64,000 nt of DNA from JANLYQ01 sp031365725 (lineage in GTDB: Bacteria > Actinomycetota > Actinomycetes > JACCUZ01), in NCBI GenBank assembly GCA_031365725.1, contig JANLYQ010000010.1:62001-126000 (forward strand), read 5' to 3'. Made by a program: the position numbers and the translations under genes. The notes beneath the pieces were generated by a model. It saw only the letters and a program-made list of their open reading frames with translations, searched no databases and was not told the origin of the DNA. Of this stretch, positions 17,406 through 25,838 are shown piece by piece. Position 1 is the stretch's first letter. The number at the start of each line of letters is the position of its first letter.

Positions 17406-17696
17406 ATGACCATCATCGTTTTCCAGCTGGCAATGGGTCTCGTCGCCCTGCTCGTCGTGGGTGTCGTGGCCGTCCTCTACCGCGGCCGCCAGATGGCCGA
17501 GTCCGGCCGGCTGCCTGCCGCACCGATGCACAAGCTCTCCGACACCATGACGGCGATGGCCGGCAAGGTCCTCCCCGGCGACGCTCCGCCGCTCGGCGTG
17601 CTCACCAGCCCGGAGAAGTCCCGGGCGATGTCGGCCCGCTTCGAGCGCGCCGAGACCAGCGTCCGTCGCCTGGTCGGCACCGCGCCCCGACCCTGA
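17406..17696 (+). CDS. Small single-TM membrane protein
   Basis: The protein has 96 residues. ATG 17406 is 5 nt after GTGGAGG, which decides the start. One transmembrane helix (about residues 3-24, IIVFQLAMGLVALLVVGVVA) is followed by a short cytoplasmic region ending in RFERAETSVRRLVGTAP. It sits between smc and ftsY. I do not recognise the family. It could be a membrane anchor or adaptor, but nothing in the sequence tells. Confidence 0.7.
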   Translation: MTIIVFQLAMGLVALLVVGVVAVLYRGRQMAESGRLPAAPMHKLSDTMTAMAGKVLPGDAPPLGVLTSPEKSRAMSARFERAETSVRRLVGTAPRP

Positions 17697-17766
17697 CTGA
17701 TCCGGCGGGCTGGCCGAGCTGAGCGTCGCGTCGACGACGTGGTCCTGCGGCGGAACTCTGCGCCCC

Positions 17767-17855
17767 GTACCCACGAACACACAGAAGCCGCTGATTCAGG
17801 TTCTGCTGAGCGTGCACCCAGCGGCCCGTCCCCACTTCTGTGTGCTCGCCGGTAC
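17767..17855. repeat. Palindromic repeat element, copy A (89 bp)
   Basis: It begins and ends with GTAC. The left arm contains CACACAGAAG and the right arm CTTCTGTGTG, 18 of 22 arm positions pair, and the loop is ~45 nt. Inside the loop GCCGCTG and CAGCGGC form a second 7-bp stem. It shares arm and loop sequence (GAGCGTGC) with copy B in the same orientation. Confidence 0.9.
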
Positions 17856-17923
17856 ATCGAGCCCGCCGAGGCCGACGAGGCCGACCCGCTGATCTTCGCC
17901 CTCTCGCACGCGGACCAGCTCCC

Positions 17924-18041
17924 CGAGTGGCGGAACCTGGCTGCTCGCCCCCATCCAGCGGCGGAAGGTGGTCGTCGGCAGCGTCGAGCGGCGACCAGGT
18001 TCCGCCACTCGTCGACCGCGACGACCAGGTTCGGCCACTCG
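17924..18041. repeat. Inverted plus direct repeats inside the spacer between palindromes A and B
   Basis: CGAGTGGCGGAACCTGG (17924-17940) is the exact reverse complement of 17995-18011. A near-identical copy of the latter, with one mismatch, follows 30 bp on at 18025-18041, in a tandem context of GCGACGACCA units. A transcript could fold into a 17-bp stem with two alternative partners. Confidence 0.85.
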
Positions 18042-18102
18042 TCGGCCGCGACGACCACGGGCCGCCAGTTGCGGTGTCCGTGTGGCGGGCGGAGTGATGG
18101 GC

Positions 18103-18192
18103 GTACCCACGAACACACAGAAGCAGCGGTTCCGGGTCCTGTTGAGCGTGCGCCCCGGCGGCTCGTCCCCGCTTCTGTGTGTTCGTCGGTAC
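18103..18192. repeat. Palindromic repeat element, copy B (90 bp)
   Basis: This is the best-preserved copy: 21 of 22 arm positions pair, from GTACC at the outer ends through ACACACAGAAGC at the inner ends. Its loop contains GAGCGTGC like copy A, and CCGGG...CCCGG forms the secondary stem. It ends 82 bp before the ftsY ATG. Confidence 0.92.
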
Positions 18193-18271
18193 AGCCGCCG
18201 TTCCCTTCGACGTCGTGTCCGGCTCAACGAGCGGGGCAGCGAAGGCCGTCGGTTGACCTGAGAGACTGCCC

Positions 18272-19429
18272 GTGATGGCCACTCTCACTCTTGTCCTCGT
18301 CCTTGCCGTGCTGGGCCTGCTCGTCCTTGTCGGTGGCGGCATCGGCCTCTACCGCGGCACGCGGCGGCGGGGGAGCAACCGGCTCGGCACCGGCACGCTG
18401 ACCGGGCCCGACCTGACTCCGGCGGAGACCAGCGGTCCTGACGGCAGCACCGGCGCTGGCACCGTCGTCGACGATGGCCCGCGCACCGAGACCCCGACGC
18501 CCGTCGCCGGCCGGATGGGACGGCTGCGCGCTCGCCTCGGCCGGTCCCAGGGCTCGCTCGGCCGCGGCCTGCTCGGCCTGCTCTCCCGCGACACCCTCGA
18601 CGAGGAGACGTGGGAGGAGGTCGAGGACGTCCTGCTCACCGCTGACGTCGGTGTCGGTCCGACCCAGGAGCTCGTCGGTCGGCTGCGCACCCGGGTCCGC
18701 GAGATCGGCACCCGCGACCCGGCCAGCGTCCGCCCCCTGCTCCGCGAGGAGCTGCTGAGCCTGGTAGGCGTCGACAGCGACCGCTCCCTGCGCACCACGG
18801 GGACCGAGGGTCGCCCAGCGGTGGTCCTCGTGGTCGGAGTGAACGGCACCGGCAAGACGACCACGGTCGGCAAGCTGGCCCGCGTGCTGGTCGCCGACGG
18901 GCGCACCGTGCTCCTCGGTGCTGCCGACACGTTTCGCGCGGCTGCCGCTGACCAGCTGGCCACCTGGGGCGAGCGGGTCGGAGCCCCCGTCGTCCGCGGG
19001 CCGGAGGGCGGCGATCCCGCCAGCGTGGCCTTCGACGCCGTCAAGCAGGGCGGCGAAGGCGGCTACGACGTGGTGCTGGTCGACACCGCCGGCCGGCTGC
19101 AGAACAAGGTCGGGCTGATGGACGAGCTCGGCAAGGTCAAGCGCGTCGTGGAGAAACACGGACCGGTCGATGAGGTGCTGCTCGTCCTCGACGCGACAAC
19201 GGGCCAGAACGGCTTGGTCCAGGCGCGCGTCTTCGCCGAGGTCGTCGATGTCACCGGCATCGTGCTGACCAAGCTGGACGGCACCGCTAGGGGCGGCATC
19301 GTCGTGGCCGTCCAGCGCGAGCTCGGGGTGCCGGTCAAGCTCGTGGGTCTCGGCGAGGGCGCCGATGACTTGGCACCCTTCGACCCTGAGGTCTTCGTCG
19401 ACGCCCTGCTGGACGTCGACCCGAGCTGA
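18272..19429 (+). CDS. ftsY: Signal recognition particle receptor FtsY
   Basis: The protein has 385 residues; GTG 18272 or ATG 18275 are both possible starts. An N-terminal hydrophobic helix (LVLVLAVLGLLVLVGGGIGLY) anchors it to the membrane and is followed by a ~70-residue variable A region. The NG GTPase domain has VVGVNGTGKTTTVGKLAR near residue 190, GAADTFRAAAADQL, DTAGRLQNKVGLMDEL, LTKLDGTARGGI and GLGEGADDLAPFDPE. It docks ribosome-SRP complexes (Ffh is encoded at 24253) to the Sec translocon. No Shine-Dalgarno is evident. Confidence 0.96.
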   Translation: MMATLTLVLVLAVLGLLVLVGGGIGLYRGTRRRGSNRLGTGTLTGPDLTPAETSGPDGSTGAGTVVDDGPRTETPTPVAGRMGRLRARLGRSQGSLGRGLLGLLSRDTLDEETWEEVEDVLLTADVGVGPTQELVGRLRTRVREIGTRDPASVRPLLREELLSLVGVDSDRSLRTTGTEGRPAVVLVVGVNGTGKTTTVGKLARVLVADGRTVLLGAADTFRAAAADQLATWGERVGAPVVRGPEGGDPASVAFDAVKQGGEGGYDVVLVDTAGRLQNKVGLMDELGKVKRVVEKHGPVDEVLLVLDATTGQNGLVQARVFAEVVDVTGIVLTKLDGTARGGIVVAVQRELGVPVKLVGLGEGADDLAPFDPEVFVDALLDVDPS

Positions 19430-19442
19430 GGCAGGTCCGGCC

Positions 19443-19916
19443 ATGAACGGTCAGCCACATGCGGTCGTGCAGCTGCCCGGTGCCGCTCGGGAGCTGGACA
19501 TGGGTCCGTTCCAGATGACGGTGCTGGCTGACTCACCGGATACCGCAGGTGCCCTCACCGTGCTCGAGGCCGATGAGCCGCCGGGCTTCGAGCCGCCGAT
19601 GCACGTGCACCACGACGCGGGTGAGGCGTTCTACGTCCTCGACGGGCTGTACGTCGTCTTCATCGAGGACGAGGAGCACCACTGCCCCGCGGGGTCCTTC
19701 ATCTACGTCCCGGCCGGGATGCGGCACGGCTTCCGGGTGGGGCCAGAACCCAGCCGCAAGCTGAACATCTACCTGCCGGGGGCGATGGTCGGCTACTTCG
19801 AGGCGCTGGCAGCGTCGACGGCGAGCGGCGACCACCTGGACGCCGACGCGCTCACCGACCTGGCCGCTCGCCATGCCATGGAGGTCCTCGGACCGGTCCC
19901 CGAGGGCTACCTCTGA
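19443..19916 (+). CDS. Cupin-domain protein
   Basis: The protein has 157 residues and starts 14 nt after ftsY. It has the two cupin motifs: PPMHVHHDAGEAFYVLDG (metal ligands His, His, Glu) and CPAGSFIYVPAGMRHGFRV (distal His). It is a single-domain beta-barrel, probably binding Fe, Mn or Zn. Substrate unknown. Its proximity to ftsY suggests shared transcription rather than shared function. It ends before the GlnR-type boxes of amtB. Confidence 0.85.
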   Translation: MNGQPHAVVQLPGAARELDMGPFQMTVLADSPDTAGALTVLEADEPPGFEPPMHVHHDAGEAFYVLDGLYVVFIEDEEHHCPAGSFIYVPAGMRHGFRVGPEPSRKLNIYLPGAMVGYFEALAASTASGDHLDADALTDLAARHAMEVLGPVPEGYL

Positions 19917-19937
19917 GCGTCCGATCTGTGGATCGGC

Positions 19938-19953
19938 GTTACCGCGACGTAAC
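19938..19953 (+). promoter_or_regulatory. GlnR-type box 1 upstream of amtB
   Basis: GTTAC-N6-GTAAC (spacer CGCGAC) matches the actinomycete GlnR half-site pattern GTNAC-N6-GNAAC. It lies 103 bp before the amtB start. A second box follows 15 bp downstream. Confidence 0.65.
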
Positions 19954-19968
19954 AGGCGCTGCGGGATT

Positions 19969-19984
19969 GATACCTGCCGGAAAC
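19969..19984 (+). promoter_or_regulatory. GlnR-type box 2 upstream of amtB
   Basis: GATAC-N6-GAAAC (spacer CTGCCG) fits the same pattern with the canonical GAAAC half. Two boxes in tandem are typical of GlnR-activated amtB promoters in Streptomyces and relatives. No glnR gene is in the window. Confidence 0.6.
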
Positions 19985-20055
19985 CTGAGGCGCCGCGATC
20001 GGTAACCCGCGGCGAGCAGTCTCCTCCCCAGACATCGGTCCCTAGGAGGAACCCT

Positions 20056-21408
20056 GTGACACCCAACACCGGCGATACCGCCTGGGTGCTCGCGAGTGCT
20101 GCGCTCGTGCTGCTGATGACCCCAGGACTGGCGCTCTTCTACGGCGGCATGGTCCGCGCGAAGAGCGTCCTGAACATGATGATGATGAGCTTCGGCGCGC
20201 TGGGCCTGATCGGCGTGCTGTGGGTCCTGTACGGCTACTCGCTGTCCTTCGGCAACGACGCCTTCGGCGGACTCGTCGGCAACTTCGACTTCGTCGGACT
20301 CAAGGGACTGCTCCAGGCGGACCCCCTCGGTGGGGTCAAGGGGGAGGCCGCGGGCATCCCACCCCTGGCCTTCGTCGCCTTCCAAGCCGTCTTCGCGATC
20401 ATCACCGTCGCACTGATCAGCGGCGCGGTCGCCGACCGCGCACGGTTCGGCTCGTGGATGGTGTTCGCCGGCATCTGGGGCACGCTGGTCTACTTCCCCG
20501 TCGCGCACTGGGTGTTCGCCTTCGACGGCTACACCGGCCCAGTCGGCGGCTGGATCGCCAACGACCTGAAGGCGATCGACTTCGCCGGCGGGACCGCGGT
20601 GCACATCAACGCTGGTGCCGCAGGACTCGCCCTTGCGCTGGTCCTGGGCAAGCGCATCGGCTTCGGCAAGGACCCGATGCGTCCGCACAACCTGACACTG
20701 GTCATGATCGGCGCCGGCCTCCTGTGGTTCGGCTGGTTCGGCTTCAACGCGGGCTCCGCGCTGGGCGCCGGCAACACCGCAGCGGTGGCCTGGGTGAACA
20801 CCATGGTCGCCACATCTGCTGCGTCGCTGGCCTGGCTGCTCACCGAAAAGATCCGTGACGGGCACGCCACCTCGCTCGGCGCGGCCTCCGGTGTCGTGGC
20901 CGGTCTCGTCGCCATCACCCCGGCGTGCTCCGCGGTCAACGCGGTCGGCGCGATCATCGTCGGCGCCGTCGCCGGCGTGCTCTGCGCGCTGGCCATCGGG
21001 CTGAAGTTCAAGCTGGGCTACGACGACTCGCTCGACGTCGTCGGTGTCCACCTGGTCGGCGGCATCGCCGGCACGCTGATGATCGGCTTCCTCGCGACAT
21101 CGAAGGCGCCGGCCGGAGTGGACGGACTCTTCTACGGCGGCGGTCTCGACCAGCTCTGGCGGCAGGCTGTCGCTGCCGGTGCGGTGCTGGTCTACTCGTT
21201 CGTGATGGCCTCCGTCATCGGACTGGTCATCCAGAAGACGATCGGCTTCCGCATCACCGACGAGGACGAGGTCACCGGCATCGACCTGTCGGCGCACGCC
21301 GAGTCGGCCTACGACCTCGGCTCGCTGAGCGGGTCCGGCTACCGCTCGACCGCGGGCGCCACCGGCACTGGCACGAGTGCCGGCACCAAGGAGAGGGTGG
21401 ACGCATGA
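20056..21408 (+). CDS. amtB: Ammonium transporter
   Basis: The protein has 450 residues from GTG 20056, which follows a strong AGGAGGA; the open frame extends further upstream but lacks signals there. It has ~11 membrane helices with Amt hallmarks: FYGGMVRAKSVLNMMMMSF near the start, pore His residues in AVHINAGAAG and GVHLVGGIAG, and WFGWFGFNAGSAL. It conducts ammonium/ammonia across the cytoplasmic membrane. It overlaps glnK by ATGA, so sensor and channel are co-expressed, and it is preceded by two GlnR-type boxes, implying nitrogen-limited induction. Confidence 0.97.
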   Translation: MTPNTGDTAWVLASAALVLLMTPGLALFYGGMVRAKSVLNMMMMSFGALGLIGVLWVLYGYSLSFGNDAFGGLVGNFDFVGLKGLLQADPLGGVKGEAAGIPPLAFVAFQAVFAIITVALISGAVADRARFGSWMVFAGIWGTLVYFPVAHWVFAFDGYTGPVGGWIANDLKAIDFAGGTAVHINAGAAGLALALVLGKRIGFGKDPMRPHNLTLVMIGAGLLWFGWFGFNAGSALGAGNTAAVAWVNTMVATSAASLAWLLTEKIRDGHATSLGAASGVVAGLVAITPACSAVNAVGAIIVGAVAGVLCALAIGLKFKLGYDDSLDVVGVHLVGGIAGTLMIGFLATSKAPAGVDGLFYGGGLDQLWRQAVAAGAVLVYSFVMASVIGLVIQKTIGFRITDEDEVTGIDLSAHAESAYDLGSLSGSGYRSTAGATGTGTSAGTKERVDA

Positions 21409-21743
21409 AGCTCGTCACCGCCGTCATCAAGCCGTTCAAGCTCGATGACGTGAAGACCGCGCTCGAAGCCTTCGGCGTGCACGGCATCACCGTCACCGAG
21501 GCGTCCGGCTACGGTCGCCAGCGCGGGCACACCGAGGTCTACCGGGGGGCGGAGTACACCGTCGACCTGGTGCCGAAGGTGCGCATCGAGGTGCTGGTCG
21601 ACGACGCCGACGCCGACGACGTCATCGACGTCATCGTCAAGTCGGCGCAGACCGGTCGCATCGGTGACGGCAAGGTGTGGTCCGCACCGGTCGACGCGGT
21701 CGTCCGGGTCCGCACGGGCGAGCGTGGCGTCGACGCGCTCTGA
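21405..21743 (+). CDS. glnK: PII nitrogen regulatory protein (GlnK/GlnB)
   Basis: The protein has 112 residues, the standard PII length. The T-loop GRQRGHTEVYRGAEYTVD carries Tyr51, the residue uridylylated or, in actinobacteria, adenylylated by GlnD. The C-terminal signature IGDGKVWSAPVDAVVRVRTGE is present. PII senses ATP/ADP and 2-oxoglutarate and blocks AmtB. It is encoded in the amtB-glnK-glnD order and overlaps both neighbours. Confidence 0.97.
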   Translation: MKLVTAVIKPFKLDDVKTALEAFGVHGITVTEASGYGRQRGHTEVYRGAEYTVDLVPKVRIEVLVDDADADDVIDVIVKSAQTGRIGDGKVWSAPVDAVVRVRTGERGVDAL

Positions 21744-24171
21744 CCTGCCGGGCTCGGGAGCGGTTGTCCCGGCGGCAGGGTCAGCCCTGCCGTCGGACTA
21801 CGCCGCCCGCCGCCGGGAGCTCCTGGCCGACTCCGGTCAGTCCAGGAATCCCGGCGCGGGCAGCGTCATGCGCCGCCGGGGCCTTGCGGCCCTCACCGAC
21901 TCGTGGCTGCGCCAGGTCTACGCCAGCGCCACTGCCGCGGCCGGCGTCCCGCCCGACAAGTCCGCTCTCGTCGCGGTCGGTGGCTACGGTCGCGGTGAGC
22001 TCGCGCCTGGGAGCGACCTCGACCTGGTGCTGCTGCACGTCGACCGGGACCGCGCCTCCGGGGTCGCTGTCCTGGCCGACAAGATCTGGTATCCCGTCTG
22101 GGATACCGGCGTACGACTCGATCACGCCGTGCGCACCTTCGAGGAGGCGCGCCGGCTGGCGAGCAACGACCTGGCGGTGCTGCTCGGTCTGCTCGACGCA
22201 CGGCCTGTCGCGGGCGACGCGGCGTTGGTGGGTCGCCTCCGCACCAGTATCCTGGGGGACTGGCGCGGGGCAGCCCGCCGGCGGCTGCCCGAGCTGCGCG
22301 AGGCGTGGGACGAGCGCGGAGCCCGCTCGGGGGACCTCCGGCACGACCTCGAACCCGACCTGAAAGAAGGCCGCGGCGGCATGCGCGACGTGGTCGCGCT
22401 GCGCGCCGTTGCTGCCTCGTGGGTCGCCGACCGTCCGCATCGTGACGTCGACGACGCAGTACGCCGGTTGGCCGACGTGCGCGATGCGTTGCACCTGACC
22501 ACGGGGCGCGCCGGCAACCGGCTGCTGCTGCAGGAGCAGGACCAGGTGGCGGCTGCTCTCGGGCTGCCCGACGCAGATGACCTACTGCGCGCCGTAGGCG
22601 CTGCCGCCTCAGCCATCACCCACGCCGCCGACGTCACGTGGCGCCGCGCGCTGCAGGCAAGCCGACCGCAACGTGCACGTTTCGTCCGAGGTCGGCGCCC
22701 GGTGCTGCGTCTGTTGGGTGCGGGCCTCGCCGAGCACGACGGCGAGGCGGTGCTCACGGCCCAGGCCGACCCGCGCTCTGATCCGTTGCTGGCCTTGCGG
22801 ATGGCGGCCCGTGCCGCGCGCGCTGGTCTGCCGCTCTCACCCAGCTCGGTCGACCGTCTTGTGGCTGATGCACCACCGATCGACGAGCCCTGGCCGGAGA
22901 ACGCCCGGCAGCTGTTCGTCGACCTGCTCGGTGCCGGCCCCCAGCTGGTCGGGGTCTGGGAGGCGCTGGACCACGCCGGCCTCATCTCGCGATTGCTGCC
23001 GGAGTGGCACCTCGTGCGGCATCGGCCGCAGCGCAACGCGGTGCACCGCTTCAGTGTCGACCGACACCAGCTCGAGACCGCCGTACGCGCTGCTGCACTT
23101 GTCCGAGACGTACGTCGCCCTGACCTGCTGCTCGTTGCTGCGTTGTTGCACGACATCGGCAAGGGCTCGGAGCGCGACGGTCGTGACCACAGCCAAGCGG
23201 GCGAGCCGGTTGCCCGGATGGCCGCTCGGCGGATGGGTTTCGATGCACCTGACGCCGACCTGGTCGCGCTGCTGGTGCGCCACCACCTGCTGCTGGTGGA
23301 GACGGCAACGCGGCGCGACCTCGAGGACCTGGCCACGGTCACCTCGGTAGCCGACCTGCTGCAGGCCGCGCAGGGCGACGGCCGTCCGGACCCCGTCGAG
23401 GCACTGGAGCTGCTGGCGGCCCTGACCCGGGCAGACGCACTGGCCACCGGGCCGGCTGCATGGAGTGAGTGGAAGGCGGGGCTCGTGGACGAGCTGGTCC
23501 GACGCACGGCGTTGCAGCTGCACGGGGCACTGCCACCGCCCCGACCCCCGCTCACCCCGGCCCAGGCGGACCTCGTCGCCGGCGGTCGCCTCGCAGTCGT
23601 GGCCGAGCCGGACGAGGCGGTCACCTGGACGATCACTGTGGCCGCACCGGACCGGACCGGCCTGTTCGCCACGATCGCCGGAGTCCTGGCGCTGCACCGG
23701 CTCTCGGTCCGCTCCGCGCAGGTCCGCACGGAGGGACCGGTCGGCGCGCAGATGGCGCTCGACGTGTGGACCGTCGTGCCCGACCGCGACCACGAGCCGC
23801 GCTCCGAAGCCCTGCGCAACGACATCGCTCGTGCGTTGGCCGGCGAGCTCGAGCTGACCCAGCGGCTCACCGCTCGCGACGCCAGCCGCCGCCCGCCCGC
23901 CAGCCCGCCGGCCGCGCCCCGGGTCGACATCGTCGAGGCCGCGTCAGACACGGCGACGGTCATCGAGGTCCGCGCCGGTGACCGGCCGGGACTGCTGTAC
24001 CGGCTCGGCCGGGCGTTGGCCCTCATGGGCGTCGACATCCGCGGTGCACGGGTGGTGACGCTGGGGGCCGAGGCGGTGGACGTGTTCTATCTGCAGGACT
24101 CGGCCGGAGCCCGGTTGACCGAAGTGGCCGTCCGGGAGGCGGTGCGGCTGCTCACCGACGCCGCCGGCTGA
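21724..24171 (+). CDS. glnD: PII nucleotidyltransferase/deadenylylase GlnD
   Basis: The protein has 815 residues from GTG 21724, which overlaps glnK by 20 bp. The nucleotidyltransferase motif VGGYGRGELAPGSDLDLVLL is near residue 85, a helical region follows, the HD phosphohydrolase motif LLHDIGKGSERDGRDHSQ is near 475, and two C-terminal ACT domains begin near 635 (APDRTGLFATIAGVLAL) and 745 (AGDRPGLLYRLGRALALMG). GlnD modifies and demodifies PII in response to nitrogen status. In related actinobacteria the modification is adenylylation. All catalytic motifs appear intact. Confidence 0.95.
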   Translation: MASTRSDLPGSGAVVPAAGSALPSDYAARRRELLADSGQSRNPGAGSVMRRRGLAALTDSWLRQVYASATAAAGVPPDKSALVAVGGYGRGELAPGSDLDLVLLHVDRDRASGVAVLADKIWYPVWDTGVRLDHAVRTFEEARRLASNDLAVLLGLLDARPVAGDAALVGRLRTSILGDWRGAARRRLPELREAWDERGARSGDLRHDLEPDLKEGRGGMRDVVALRAVAASWVADRPHRDVDDAVRRLADVRDALHLTTGRAGNRLLLQEQDQVAAALGLPDADDLLRAVGAAASAITHAADVTWRRALQASRPQRARFVRGRRPVLRLLGAGLAEHDGEAVLTAQADPRSDPLLALRMAARAARAGLPLSPSSVDRLVADAPPIDEPWPENARQLFVDLLGAGPQLVGVWEALDHAGLISRLLPEWHLVRHRPQRNAVHRFSVDRHQLETAVRAAALVRDVRRPDLLLVAALLHDIGKGSERDGRDHSQAGEPVARMAARRMGFDAPDADLVALLVRHHLLLVETATRRDLEDLATVTSVADLLQAAQGDGRPDPVEALELLAALTRADALATGPAAWSEWKAGLVDELVRRTALQLHGALPPPRPPLTPAQADLVAGGRLAVVAEPDEAVTWTITVAAPDRTGLFATIAGVLALHRLSVRSAQVRTEGPVGAQMALDVWTVVPDRDHEPRSEALRNDIARALAGELELTQRLTARDASRRPPASPPAAPRVDIVEAASDTATVIEVRAGDRPGLLYRLGRALALMGVDIRGARVVTLGAEAVDVFYLQDSAGARLTEVAVREAVRLLTDAAG

Positions 24172-24240
24172 CCCACCGGCGTACCACCGTCGTCGCATTC
24201 TCCCGGGGAGCGACCGGCCCGCGGGGGACACGTCGACAGT

Positions 24241-24246
24241 TAGGCT
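24241..24246 (+). promoter_or_regulatory. -10 element TAGGCT of a leaderless promoter for ffh
   Basis: TAGGCT is followed by a 6-nt spacer and GTG 24253. No ribosome-binding site is present, so the ffh mRNA is probably leaderless. Confidence 0.55.
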
Positions 24247-24252
24247 CTTCCC

Positions 24253-25833
24253 GTGTTCTCCACCCTTTCCGACCGGCTTGCCGCGAGCTTCAAGAATCTG
24301 CGCGGCAAGGGCCGGCTGACCGACGCCGACATCGATGCCACGACGCGGGAGATCCGGGTCGCGCTGCTCGAGGCCGATGTCGCGCTGCCGGTCGTCAAGG
24401 ACTTCATCGCCGCGGTGCGCGAGCGGGCCCGCGGCGAGGAGGTCAGCCAGGCGCTGAACCCGGCCCAGCAGATCATCAAGATCGTCGATGAGGAGCTCGT
24501 CGCGATCCTGGGTGGCGCGACCCGCCGCCTCAGGTTTGCCAAGAACCCACCGACCGTGATCATGCTCGCTGGCCTGCAGGGTGCCGGCAAGACGACGCTG
24601 GCCGGCAAGCTCGCCTTCTGGCTCAAGGGTCAGGGTCACCAGCCGTTGCTCGTCGCCGCGGACCTGCAGCGACCCAACGCCGTGACCCAGCTGCAGGTGG
24701 TGGGGGAGCGGGCCGGTGTCGCGGTGTTCGCTCCCGAGCCGGGCAGTGGTGTCGGCGACCCGGTGTCGGTCGCACGCCGGGCCATCGAGCACGCCAACGC
24801 TCGCATGCACGACGTGGTCATCGTCGACACCGCCGGTCGGCTTGGCATCGACGCCGACCTGATGCAGCAAGCGTCTGACATCCGCGACGCGGTGAAGCCC
24901 GACGAGATCCTCTTCGTGGTCGACGCCATGGTCGGCCAGGACGCGGTCGTCACCGCGCAGGCCTTCCTCGACGGCGTCGGCTTCGACGGCGTGGTGCTGA
25001 CCAAGCTCGACGGTGACGCCCGCGGCGGTGCGGCGCTGTCGGTCGCGAAGGTCACCGGCCGTCAGGTGATGTTCGCCTCCAACGGCGAGAAGCTCGAGGA
25101 CTTCGACACCTTCCACCCGGACCGGATGGCCTCGCGCATCCTGGACATGGGTGACGTCCTGACCCTCATCGAGCAGGCCGAGAAGGCCTTCGACAAGGAC
25201 CAGGCCGAGGAGATGGCCGGCAAGTTCGGCCGCGGCGAGGACTTCACCTTCGAGGACTTCCTCTCCCAGATGGAGAGCGTCCGCAAGATGGGCTCGATGT
25301 CCAAGCTGCTCGGGATGCTGCCCGGCATGGGCGCGATGCGCGAGCAGATCGAGAACATCGACGAACGCGAGATCGACCGCACCACAGCCATCATCAAGTC
25401 GATGACGCCGGCTGAGCGACGCAATCACAAGATCCTCAACGGGTCACGGCGTCAGCGCATCGCCAAGGGCTCCGGCCGCACGGTGGCCGACGTCAACGGG
25501 TTGGTCGACCGCTTCACCGATGCGCAGAAGATGATGAAGCAGCTCGCGGCCGGTGGCGGCATGCCGGGGATGCCCGGCATGGCGATGCCGGGCTTCTCGG
25601 GCATCGGGAGGGGCAAGAAGGCCAAGGGCAAGGCGGTGGCTGCCCGCAAGCCCAAGGGTGGTCGCAGCGGCAACCCGGCCAAGCGCGCCATCGAGGCGCA
25701 GCGGTCCCTGGAGGGCGGCGGTCCCGGCGCGTCCGGAGGTCCCGGCTCGCTTCCGGGTGGCCTCGGTGACGGGCCCGCGGACTTCGAGCTGCCCCAGGGG
25801 CTGCGCGGGCTGCTCCCGCCCGGCCAGCGCTGA
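24253..25833 (+). CDS. ffh: Signal recognition particle protein Ffh
   Basis: The protein has 526 residues. The N domain begins FSTLSDRLAASFKNLRGKG. The G domain has LAGLQGAGKTTLAGKLAFW near residue 105, VAADLQRPNAVTQL, VDTAGRLGIDADLM and VLTKLDGDARGGAAL. The Met-rich M domain has MGSMSKLLGMLPGMGAM and a basic, Gly-rich region that binds 4.5S RNA, ending in an unstructured Gly/Pro tail. The MPGMPGMAMPG stretch is a short local repeat. It partners FtsY in co-translational targeting. Confidence 0.97.
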   Translation: MFSTLSDRLAASFKNLRGKGRLTDADIDATTREIRVALLEADVALPVVKDFIAAVRERARGEEVSQALNPAQQIIKIVDEELVAILGGATRRLRFAKNPPTVIMLAGLQGAGKTTLAGKLAFWLKGQGHQPLLVAADLQRPNAVTQLQVVGERAGVAVFAPEPGSGVGDPVSVARRAIEHANARMHDVVIVDTAGRLGIDADLMQQASDIRDAVKPDEILFVVDAMVGQDAVVTAQAFLDGVGFDGVVLTKLDGDARGGAALSVAKVTGRQVMFASNGEKLEDFDTFHPDRMASRILDMGDVLTLIEQAEKAFDKDQAEEMAGKFGRGEDFTFEDFLSQMESVRKMGSMSKLLGMLPGMGAMREQIENIDEREIDRTTAIIKSMTPAERRNHKILNGSRRQRIAKGSGRTVADVNGLVDRFTDAQKMMKQLAAGGGMPGMPGMAMPGFSGIGRGKKAKGKAVAARKPKGGRSGNPAKRAIEAQRSLEGGGPGASGGPGSLPGGLGDGPADFELPQGLRGLLPPGQR

Positions 25834-25838
25834 CCGGC

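Larger units (their letters stand above)
17697..18271. other. 575-bp non-coding, repeat-rich region upstream of ftsY
   Basis: No convincing gene is present; the long frames here are low-complexity translations of repeats. It contains two copies of a ~90-bp palindromic element (17767-17855 and 18103-18192). Between them is a 247-bp spacer with a 17-bp perfect inverted repeat (17924-17940 with 17995-18011) and a ~30-bp direct repeat. The final 79 bp would hold the ftsY promoter. TTGACC at 18253 is too close to the start codon to serve as a -35 box for it. Confidence 0.75.

Noticed and set aside
17739..18275. Short peptides such as V-P-T-N-T-Q-K encoded by the palindromic elements
   Set aside because: The same peptide arises wherever the CACACAGAAG arm is translated; it reflects repeated DNA and not a conserved protein.
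17602..18342. Reverse-strand frames with repeated R-R-V-A-E-P-G-R-R in the smc-ftsY gap
   Set aside because: The peptide repeats come from the 30-bp DNA repeat and the palindromes; other frames read equally poorly and no start signal is present.
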